A stretch of 64,000 bases of DNA, from positions 30,856,306 through 30,920,305 of the forward strand of contig OZ020616.1 in the NCBI GenBank assembly GCA_963971575.1. The letters run 5' to 3'. Positions 55,221 through 64,000 of the stretch are shown piece after piece; the first letter of the stretch is position 1; each line of letters begins with the position of its first letter. The position numbers were made by a program, and so were the translations under genes. Below the pieces are notes generated by a model. The model ran no database searches. It had not been told where the DNA came from and saw only the letters and a list, made by a program, of their open reading frames with translations. Source of the stretch: Liopterus haemorrhoidalis. Its lineage: Eukaryota > Arthropoda > Insecta > Coleoptera > Dytiscidae.

Positions 55221-58184
55221 ATGTGTTTCTATCACACTCACTCTGGCAGCTTATAAAATAATTTCAAGTGCGCAGTTTATCTATCTGCTTTGTACATTGT
55301 TTAAGCATAACAACGACAAACGTACATATTAGTTTATGCCGGATCACATAAAATCCAGATTCGTGGATACAGATAATACGTGAATACAGATTATTTACGT
55401 CCTGATCCGCGGATACGGATCTTGCCTGAGGAAAAAATACGAACAAACTGGATGCGATAGATTTTTGTGTCGCTCTGTTCCTAATATCCAAAACATACCA
55501 ACTCATGGTATGAACACGTAAAAATATTGTTCCCGGCGTCTATAAGCACTCGCTAACATGCGCCGATCAGCGAGAATAAATGTCGCCTTATTTTCAAATG
55601 TACCCGAGAATGTAGAAGGGTTGTTGTTACTTGTCGGCACTTGCAACATGCGCCGGTAAGTAAACAGGAATCTTTGAAACATCACTTATAAGCTTACAAA
55701 AAGTTTCACATTTTTTAAATATTTTGTTGGTTTTATTTATTATTATTATTATTTTTTTTTTTTTTATATATATTTAATTTGTAGCAAACACTTACATTTC
55801 ATAGTTATTAATAAAATGTCTTTGATGTAGTGAATTACCGACATTTACATTAGCAACTACAGGAACATTTATTATAAACCAGGTCATTTTTTGGTGGAGA
55901 AATTTCAGTAAACAGGCCCCGGTAAATTTTTTTCTACGTGTCCGCTAACCAATGTCAACAAACACCGACAACATACGGTTATAGGCGCCTGTTTATAAGC
56001 ATTGATTTATTATGCTGTTATTTTCTATGTGTACGTACCCTGACACAAAGTTGAATTTAGTTAGGTTCAGAATCAATCACTCATTCGTTAGAATTTTTTT
56101 ATTATTATTATTTATTTGTTAATCCAAAATTTAACATTTAATTTTTAAGGGGGGGGGGGGTGCTAAAAAAATGTCCCGCATTTAGTTCGTAAAAAGCCTT
56201 ATTCTAACACCATACACTTTGTAAATGACCTTGATTGAACCGCTCTTAAAAACTGAAGTGTACAGACAACTTTTCCAACAAAGAATACATAGTAATCAGC
56301 GCCGTAACTAGGCAGATGTACTAAGTGCCTAAGTGGGTCCAGGACGAAAAGGACTCTGAACTGATTCTGTCAAATATAATATTTTCAAAATTTAGAATTT
56401 TTACCGACAGGCTGGACAATATTTAACTTTATTGACTTACATACATAAAACATCGCTAGCGAAGGGCCGGACTATCAGCGGGGCTGTGTCTAGTGTATAC
56501 CCTGCAGCCCCCCATGGCCTTTGATGCATCGAACGAAGTGGACTCTAGGCATTTGCGGAACGTTATATTGTATACAATATAACTACAAGTACACGTGTAC
56601 AAGTCTACACCTATACAAAGTCTAAAAGTCTAAATTAAATATTTCTAAAGGAATTTCTTTTTTTACTTCTTATTATAAAAGTTATTTAAGTTTTAAAATG
56701 GAAACTGACTATTGTGCTATTTTGTAGGAGCGTTACTATTCACGTGACATTAACCAAACAATTATCTTATCTCTAAGCTATGCGATCGGAATAGTTATTT
56801 GCTACTACACTTCGATCACTAAAAATATTTTTATCCACAAAGTCCTGTATCGGTCGTAAGTTATCTCTTACTGCAACTTTTATAGTATCCGGTAGTATGA
56901 AGAGAAGTATCACTGATGCTGAAAACTAAAAAACAAAAAAAACAATTACCAAATGATGGAAGTGACATTTGTATGATTGTCGCACCTAGAGAGGTAGACT
57001 CCGTTAAACAGTAACGTTGTGCTGGTTGCGTTTTGTATCTGAGTCAGAACGTTCACTATTTACAAATTCAACTGTCCATATTTTCTCAACTTTATAAACT
57101 TTGTATATTGTACATACTGACTTGAGTATTACTATTCTGTAGATACCTGTACGAGGATAACGTCAATGGTAATGTATAAAGTACTACAGATTAAAGCCAT
57201 TTTATTTTGGTCGAGCTGCACAGTTATTATTATTAGTCCGTAAATGGCCATTGCCTATAATAGCATGGCAGCCACTACCGTATTGCTATTGCTACGATCC
57301 TCTTCACTTCTTGGAAGTAAAGAACCAGGTCTACACTTTTGCTGTAACCCAATCCGGTTTAGGTGCCGTGATAATTGGATATGAAACGTTCCGCATAATT
57401 GATTTGTTTTAACAATTACTTTAAGGAATATTATGTGATAATAATCAATACAAACATACATGTCTCCCTCTATTTCTCTTTCCATTTATTATGTCTTCTA
57501 TACTCATTGCTAAGGGATCACACAGCACGATTTAGCTTTTATATATGATGGTATACCACTTTATCCAATATCCAATTGCGCAGGATTTCTTGCAGTACAC
57601 AACCAGTAAGTTCGGGCATCTGATTTAACCACCTCTAGGACGTATTATTTCCCCCTTATATTGAATAATTTTGTCCAAGTCCAAGAGGCTATTTCGGGTT
57701 AAAACGTAGCCTTAATATTGAAAGATTTTACTTTGGAAAATCACCGACAACCTCGCAGGAATGATTGTTTCATTGATTCATCAAGCTGTCCACGAAATGC
57801 AGAGTATCTGTCTCCAGCACCATATCTTAAAATAATCAGTAATTCACAGCAGTATTCATTAATCATTAATCAGTGCTCAAATTTCTTCTGCTTATAATGG
57901 AAAAAACATTAGAATCGATGTTCTAGCCGATGTTCAAACCACTGGTATGTGAATACCGAATTCAACGTACTGGAGTTGATGTTGGACTGATAAAATTTAC
58001 TGACCCTGGAAAATTGACTCCATGGGTTCAAGGGCCGGCCCCATTGATTCAAGGACCGATCCCATTAGTACTGCTATTAGTGAATATTGAAGCATTCAAT
58101 TTCTATCAGAACACTGGATAACAGTTTGCCTCCAAAGAAACTATTTTGAGTATTCACAAGTTGGTGACAGTTGAAATAAAATGG
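55221..58184. other. Intron sequence; no gene seen
   Basis: Mostly unassigned. A G-run lies at 56150-56160. CAGCGCCGTAACTAGGCAGA at 56297 and GGGCCGGACTATCAGCGG at 56465 look like isolated hAT ends. Short ORFs at 55503-55685, 57255-57485 and 57930-58121 show no domain. A retained or alternative exon cannot be excluded. Confidence 0.42.
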
Positions 58185-58354
58185 TTTGATTCTACTTGAA
58201 AACAACTATCTACAGCTGACCAGTTTCGGAATAGTAACTATTCCGAAACTGGTCAGCTGTAGATAGTTGTTTTCATTTATGTCCGACACCCGTACAACCT
58301 TTCCACTTCTATTCACTACGGACACGACCATCTCCACACCACTTTGATTCTACT
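58185..58354. mobile_element. 146 bp insertion with hairpin and 12-bp duplication
   Basis: TTTGATTCTACT occurs at 58185-58196 and 58343-58354. Between them 58197-58342 begins with a perfect hairpin: arms 58197-58234 and 58238-58275 (38 bp, no mismatch) around the loop TAA. A GC-richer segment with GTCCGACACCCGTACAAC and ACTACGGACACGACC follows. There are no known transposon ends and no poly-A. Element type unknown. Confidence 0.85.
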
Positions 58355-58676
58355 GTGCGCTGCGCATTGATGTTAAGATAACACTCGTATTCAAGATCAC
58401 AATATGATTTATTTTTATGAATTTTGCGTACACCGTCAAATTCTTGTTGAAAGTAAATAATAAGAATAATAGAATTTTACTAAATCCAATTTATAAATAA
58501 TTGTTTATATAAAAGTACTTTGGAAATCCAATCTAAATTAACCAATTTACCACCTATAATTGGTGCAATAAACATTTATTTGAATAGTAATGTCACTAAA
58601 TTTAATCAAATACTTGATAGCATAACTTCATATTTAATAAGTAGAACTGATCCTAATTGTTTGTGTATGTTTGCAG
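58355..58676. other. Intron sequence before exon D
   Basis: AT-rich; no feature beyond the exon D acceptor tract. The open frame starting at 58520 runs through intron into the exon and is not evidence for an earlier start. Confidence 0.5.
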
Positions 58677-58832
58677 AAATCGCAACATTGACGCATAAGT
58701 TTTCTTCTGTGACATTGTATCGCAATAAGACAGTTCAGTATTCAGCACGTATGCATGCAATCATAGCCTGTCAGATGGAGTTTAGATATTATCCTATGGA
58801 TATACAAGAATGTCCTATCTACATCGAGAGCT
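58677..58832 (+). CDS. LGIC exon D (Cys loop)
   Basis: This 156 nt exon follows TGTATGTTTGCAG and ends at CT/GTAAGT. It continues the frame with EIATLTHKFSSVTLYRNKT and then the signature Cys loop: the cysteines in IIACQMEF and DIQEC are separated by 13 residues, with the conserved F/Y-P-M-D core. It ends IYIES plus one carried T, so the next exon should begin by completing an F or Y codon. No such exon is recognisable before position 64000. The 10.4 kb intron upstream is rich in DNA transposons. Confidence 0.94.
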
Positions 58833-59184
58833 GTAAGTTACTCCACTAATTAGTTAGTAATGCTTTAGAACTTAGTGTAGTGTAGTAACAAGTTTTATCT
58901 CATACTAATAAGCAGAACCGTAACGAGGGTATTAAGCGCCAGTGGCAAGTATCGAACTTCAAAACTAGCTAACGAGAAACAATCTATACCAATGAAAAAA
59001 AAAAAAAAAAAACGGAATTCAAACTAACGAAAAAAAAAAGTATCCAAGATAAAAGCAATCCAACCAAATTTTGAGCCCTACACACAGTTGCGCTTGTGGA
59101 GACCACCGCCACGTTTTAGTGACGGGCCTGCTAATAAGCTTGAAAACTTATCTACGTAATTGTATACAAATTATTTATAAAGGC
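58833..59184. other. Intron sequence after exon D
   Basis: CAGAACCGTAACGAGGGTAT at 58914 with AAGCGCCAGTGGC after it resembles an isolated hAT end. A-runs lie at 58995 and 59028. No exon seen. Confidence 0.45.
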
Positions 59185-59859
59185 ATTGTAACCAAGGCCG
59201 GATCATGGCATAGACAAATGAGACAAATGTCTAGGGCCCGGTCTTTTGAGGGGCCCGGTCAAACCGTCCACTTCCAAAAAAAAAAAAATGTAAAAAAAAT
59301 AAGTTTCCTTTTAACATTTTACAGTAAAAAAATTATGTACTATAGTCGGATTGCTGATAAGTGACTGTTCGTTGCTACAAGTATCGATATTCAATACTAT
59401 ATGTTTTCTCTGTCTATATCATTATAATTATTTGCATACCCATAGTAACGTATAGTGACGCAAGTTGACAACTAACCTTCCAAATTATTTGAATAAAAAA
59501 GAAAGCATTAGAAAGAAACGGCATGATTCGTAGATATCTTTACTAATTTGAGCGCGAAAATAAATTTACAAAAGTACTCAAACAAACAAAATTATTAATT
59601 TTAAGGTAATAATTATAAATAAGGAAAAATTTATACTCATACATAAATTTTGTATTATAATTTGTTGTTTATTCCAGCAGATTTAAAATTAAAGTTTGTG
59701 AATTTAATAATTGGCGGCAAGCCATATTTTAATTTATATTTATTACCAAACACTGACAGTTAAGACAAATAACAAAAAAACATTTTTAAAATCGCTGAAA
59801 AATGGTAACTAGATTATTATATGAATGCACTACTTGATACATACATGTAACAGTTACCT

Positions 59860-61378
59860 ATCAGCAATACAACTATATTAGATGGTCTTGCAGAACTGAT
59901 GCAGTTAAGGCAATTCGCTCTGGGTTCAACCAAATAAAAAATGCTCTACTTGATATATCTCTAGATCAGGGTTCCCCAAACTTTTTTGACCGTCAACCCT
60001 CAGTAGAGTTTTTCAACTTCTTATCGACCCTCTCTATTCTACAATTACGTTATTATAATAGGACAAGCAAAAAATACGCTTATGTGATTTCTTATATTTA
60101 TTATTGTACAGTGTTTTTTATTTATATTACATTTATCTAATATAATTATATCTAATTGCATTACAATAATATTATTATTAAATAAAATTGCCTATCATTG
60201 TCAATGTGACGGGTGTGGTTGGTGACTCTTTGCAAGATTAGCAATGTCGGGTTCAAAATTAGTTAATTTCAGCTTTAAATCGCCACGAAATTCTACATCT
60301 AACTTGTTTCTCAACCACAGTGTAGCTACACATTTATATATTAAAATTATACTAGTAATTTTTAACTTTTTTCCATAGACCCCCAATTGACCCCCGAGCC
60401 AGAATCGACCCCTAATAATGTCATCACCCAGGGGTCAATATCGACCACTTTGGGTACCCCTGATCTAGAGAATCTCAGAAATGTTCTGTAAAAGTGGAAT
60501 CACGAGAAATGGCAAACAAAATTAATAATTTAGAATTCATTTTATTAACAGTTATTTGGGATAAAATTCTTTCCAGAATAAGTGCAAGCAGTAAATCCTT
60601 ACAAGATCCTACTATGCCAATCTCGTTTGCGGCAAATATTTTTGACAATTTATATAATTACGTTAATAGTTTAAGAAGTTTATTTCCCGAAATAGAAGCG
60701 GAGGCATTAAACGCGTCAGAAATAAAAACTTATTCCGATTCAAAAAAATGTCCGGAAGAAGGAAAGGATTTTGATTTTGTAAGTTCATCATGATGAGGAA
60801 GACGTAAGTTCTTGTAGTCAGGGTCAAGAAGCCTTTAAACGAAATTGTTTTTATGTGATTTGTGACTAAATATCTTTTGAACTAAAACTACGTAGTAAAA
60901 GTTACAAAGACATTCACGAGATTTTTAAAATATTTCATACTGACTTAGATGACGAGGTATCAATAAGATCTGTACATACCGTATTACTAAAAAAAATTGT
61001 ACAATGAAAACATTGATACTGAAAAATTGGACGAGAAATAGTTGCAATTTATGTTAATTTGTAAAAGCCAAAATTTAAAGTTGCCATCTGATATGCTACA
61101 ATTTATAAAGACCACAAAAGTTGTATCCACATTTCCGAATTAGAAGTTTTTCCGAATATAGAAATCTTATTGCGCATATATTTAACTTTGCCTGTATCAA
61201 ATGCATCTGGTGAAAGGTCATTTTCAGTATTAAAACATTTTTTTCGAAACTCATTGAGTCAATCAAAATTAACTTTTTTAGATGTACTATATATCGAACA
61301 AAATGCTTTGGACAATATCAATTATGATGAAATAATTGATAGTTTTGCAGAATTAAAAGCGAGAAAAAAGGATTTTTG
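59860..61378 (+). pseudogene. hAT transposase, interrupted and mutated
   Basis: Starts near 59880 with RWSCRTDAVKAI and FNQIKNALLDIS, a block of TTF/ZMYM-like hAT transposases. After the inserted hAT it continues MANKINNLEFILLTVIWDKI, MPISFAANIFDNLYNYVNSL and FPEIEAEALN. After more breaks it ends RIYLTLPVSNASGERSFSVL, KLTFLDVLYIEQ and INYDEIIDSFAELKARKK, with a stop at 61377-61379. The S-x-x-S-G-E-R-S-F-S-x-L-K block is the hAT dimerisation region. Confidence 0.92.
59967..60462. mobile_element. hAT inserted inside a hAT
   Basis: The ends CAGGGTTCCCCAAACTTTT and ACTTTGGGTACCCCTG are flanked by CTCTAGAT and ATCTAGAG (6 of 8, centred on TCTAGA). It carries GGGGTCAATATCGACC near the right end and GACCGTCAACCC near the left. 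It is 496 bp, non-coding, and interrupts the transposase of the host hAT. Confidence 0.9.
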
Positions 61379-61713
61379 AATTGTCGTTTTCCCTATTGAT
61401 TCTATTGGAATAAAAACTAAAATTTATTTATTTAGTTTTGTATTGAAAATTCTTTTTTTCCAGGGGCCCGGCAGGAAATGAAAAAATGTCTAGGGCTCCA
61501 AAATAGGTTAATCCGGCCCTGATTGTAACATATTTATTTTACATAGGTCTGAGAAACAATTTTTCTCTGATATTTTATATTTAGTCCTTTATTTACCGAA
61601 TAAATGAAAACACAGAACTGAAATTTGACCATTTTTATTTAGAGTTATCATTTACCCGCACTTCGCTATCGAAACAGTCGCAACCGGCTTAAACCAGGTT
61701 TCAGAGTCACTTG

Positions 61714-62389
61714 GGGTACATTCGATTTGACGCTCCGAGCGTTCCGAGCACGTTCTGTACACTCAAACGTGTTCGATTTGACGCTCGGAGTACACTCAAT
61801 TGCATTCGTTTTGCGATCGAGAGAGCATTTAGAGTGCGCTCTATGTGTTCGGGGTTTTAAGACCGAGTATATGGGGTATGACGTAAAAAAGTGGGGGAAC
61901 GGCGGGAAAGAAATGAAAATTTAAAATTAAATTATAAATAAAATAAAAATAATAGCCTGACAAATAACAATAGACAAATAATATTGTTATTTGTCTATGG
62001 CTACAGAGTACAGCCATTTTATGTATTTGTGACGTTCTGTAAACAGCAAAAAAATGATTAAAATACACCGTGCATAAAATTAAAATATAAAATAAAATAA
62101 TTAAATTAATTCATTAATTATTATTTAATTTTTAATTAATTCTATTTCTTCATCATTGAAAAAAAATCAAGGAAAAACCGAGGTATATAATTTTGATTCA
62201 TGACTGACGTGAACTAATCTGACAGTAAAAACGCCGCCTAAAATTGTAGGGTTATATTTTATAAACATTACGTCACAACAACGGTCGCTCCGTGTTCGAG
62301 TTGCTGCACTCCGTTAGTGCTCTATTCATGACGTCACCATCAACTGTTCGCTCAGCGCTCGCTCTACCCTGTACAACTCGAATGCACCC
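61714..62389. mobile_element. MITE with GGGTGCATTCGA ends
   Basis: GGGTACATTCGATTTGACGC faces CAACTCGAATGCACCC. Repeats of CGCTCGGAGTACACTC and GTTCGCTCAGCGCTCGCTC types cluster near both ends. The ends resemble ISL2EU or Harbinger MITEs; the short duplication (TTG/TTT) is ambiguous. Confidence 0.7.
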
Positions 62390-64000
62390 TTTGTGTGAAT
62401 TGTTTTAGGAAAATTTGAGTAGACGATTCTCCCTTTATGAGATCATGTCACCTTCCTTTTTAATTCGCATTCTCTTTTCTCTGTTACTAAGTGTTCTAAC
62501 TGATGAAGTTCTTCTGAGCATTTTGATGAGCACAGAGTGAAACAAAAAAATAAAAATAAATAAATAAATAAAGTGCCAAACTAAAAATAAATATACTAGT
62601 ACTGGAGTTGGTTTTTTCCGGGATTATAGGTCACAAAACGACATTAAATTTATTGAAAAATCAAGACCAGTTCCGAAAAATCAAGTAGAAAGAGAGAATA
62701 CAATAGAATACAAAATGTAATAAACCCATATAATTTACCGGCACCTTACATTTTTTCGACCGTTTTTTCCTCGGAAGGCATAGGGCAAGCACCGAGTTAA
62801 AAGCTCTAGTAAAACTTCTCCAAAATAATTAGTGGTTGGGATTCCACGATAATTAATTGTAGGTCCCTTACGATTATGTACATAGGCAACACAAAATGAT
62901 AGCCTACGATCAGAATATGCTCAATACGAAAGTGGCAGTTCAAGTAAAATACAGTTTAGTAAAATACCCAAAAAACTGGTCAAATCCATTGTTATTTTGC
63001 ATTTCAACTATATGTATAAAGTAAAGTTTAAGGTAGAAAAGGTGAAAGTAAGTTCTTATGATTTCCAAAATTATATGAAAACCAAGTGGTAACGCTACGT
63101 TAAGACTGGTTGTATTACCTCTGTATAAATTTTGGTAGGCAACCACAAAGTGACGGCAGCTCTCACATACTTGACTTTAAAAATTATAATGATAGCCCAA
63201 ACAATTCATTGAATGGAGGAATCCTAGAGTACCTCTTATCCACGAATGATGTACGAGTGACACATAAGTAGCTTGCATATGACGTGTGACACGCAATTAC
63301 GTACGAGTGATTTGTGAGAGAGTTCCTAATGACATGAAAATGACTTGTGACAAAAATATATTTATGTACCACTGCATCTTATCTACTTGATTCACTACTT
63401 GATGATATTGTTTGGCGCCCATAAATTTAATGTTTTATTAGACTAGTAATATAAAGTAGCAAAATTAGACTCTTGTCAATTTGAAAAGAATAAATGCAAT
63501 TTCTTTTATTTCTTTTAAAATTTCAATATCGATCGTTGACAAGTGGATATATTTGGTACATTTAATATTACTCAAATTTGCTATTTAAAAGCACATTCTG
63601 TATGTAAGCGGATCGAAAATAATTTGCAAATAAATTACAGATGTCTTTATAATTATCTGCTAGTGAAGAACTGTATGTAATAAGTAGCTAATTTACAGGA
63701 TGTACTACAGCGCCCCACCCTTACAACATGTGCCCTCCTCATGGAATACCTGGCCAAGATTAACAAAAATCTCTAACATCTGATGATCCCTGAAAAGCTA
63801 CACTGGCGTACAGCCTAAACCATTAAATTTAATAGAGAATAGAATAGAAGTAGCTAATTATAAATAAATATTATTATTATAGTATATAAACTTGGGCACA
63901 CCATAATTTTTAATTCTTGCATTAATAAATGACCAAAAAGCTTTTATATGATATATAGTCCATGTACATACTTATATTTGATAATTGCTTACAGCTCTTT
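62390..64000. other. No gene seen; possible retroelement tail at 63700
   Basis: At 63700-63885, TACTACAGCGCCCCACCC and a final AATAAATATTATTATTATAG look like a short retroelement 3' end with an ATT tail. The remaining sequence has no recognisable exon. The next channel exon, expected to complete an F/Y codon, was not found. Confidence 0.42.

Larger units (their letters stand above)
42208..58832 (+). other. Partial gene: Cys-loop ligand-gated ion channel subunit
   Basis: Four exons on the + strand join in frame into about 162 residues of the extracellular domain of a pentameric Cys-loop channel subunit. Exon phases agree across all three introns (1, 2 and 1 carried nucleotides), and every boundary is AG/GT. 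Features in order are an IRPPSP segment before the first beta strand, a W-x-P-D segment (LWQPDPYF) and a Cys loop with 13 residues between cysteines. In the family this domain binds transmitter or senses pH at the plasma membrane. The sequence looks closest to invertebrate chloride-channel subunits such as the pH-sensitive/CG12344-like branch, but the subfamily is from memory and uncertain. The pore exons are not visible in this window. Introns are about 58 bp, 5.6 kb and 10.4 kb, the long ones repeat-filled. Confidence 0.9.
59193..61521 (+). mobile_element. hAT transposon with perfect target duplication
   Basis: The ends CAAGGCCGGATCATGGC and GGTTAATCCGGCCCTG are flanked by a perfect 8-bp duplication ATTGTAAC (59185-59192 and 61522-61529). 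AATGTCTAGGGCCCGG near the left end is mirrored at the right end as GGGCCCGGCAGG and TGTCTAGGGC. The 2.3 kb body includes a second hAT and a broken transposase. Confidence 0.95.

Noticed and set aside
58520..58849. 109-residue ORF as a separate gene
   Set aside because: Its second half is exon D; its first half is intron upstream of a clear acceptor, and it reads past the donor.

Overview
This window is AT-rich eukaryotic nuclear DNA, most likely from an arthropod and probably an insect. The reasons are one intron-split Cys-loop receptor gene of the invertebrate anion-channel type, intron-like spacing of many kilobases, and a dense mix of mariner, Tc1, pogo, hAT, Harbinger, Helitron, Jockey-like LINE and tRNA-derived SINE remnants. 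I see no bacterial-type operon, CRISPR array, rRNA gene or intact standalone gene. The species cannot be named from the sequence.

The only host gene I can support is on the + strand and is partial. Four exons (42208-42284, 42343-42442, 48085-48239, 58677-58832) join in compatible phases and encode about 162 residues of the extracellular ligand-binding domain of a Cys-loop ligand-gated ion channel subunit, including the 13-residue Cys loop. The signal peptide and N-terminal exons are upstream or unrecognised. The transmembrane exons lie beyond the window or in sequence I cannot recognise. The introns are 58 bp, 5.6 kb and 10.4 kb; the two long ones are filled with repeats.

From 1 to 20.9 kb are hAT, Tc1 and mariner elements, Helitron and LINE scraps, a 2.8 kb element with about 700 bp inverted arms (12810-15620), a four-copy 273 bp tandem repeat, and two deleted mariners. 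From 21.0 to 29.5 kb is a deep nest. A Helitron helicase 3' end on the - strand is split by a Harbinger-like element and by a 6.9 kb pogo-like element. The pogo-like element in turn carries a SINE (itself split by a hAT), another hAT split by a MITE and a LINE, a mariner, a Harbinger MITE, and a hAT split by a mariner. From 30 to 39 kb are several hAT elements, a 16-bp minisatellite, a 1.06 kb palindrome, a hAT transposase split by a Harbinger MITE, and degenerate dispersed repeats.

From 41 to 64 kb the channel gene is interspersed with two - strand LINE reverse-transcriptase remnants, pogo, piggyBac and hAT MITEs, a pogo/jerky-type transposase tail, an odd 146 bp insertion carrying a near-perfect 79 bp hairpin with 12-bp target duplications, and a hAT interrupted by another hAT. 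Many element boundaries are supported by target-site duplications read directly from the sequence. No clearly new functional system is evident. The most unusual structures are the hairpin insertion, the 1 kb palindrome, the long-arm inverted element, and a dispersed repeat that keeps a CRE-like palindrome and CCAAT boxes.
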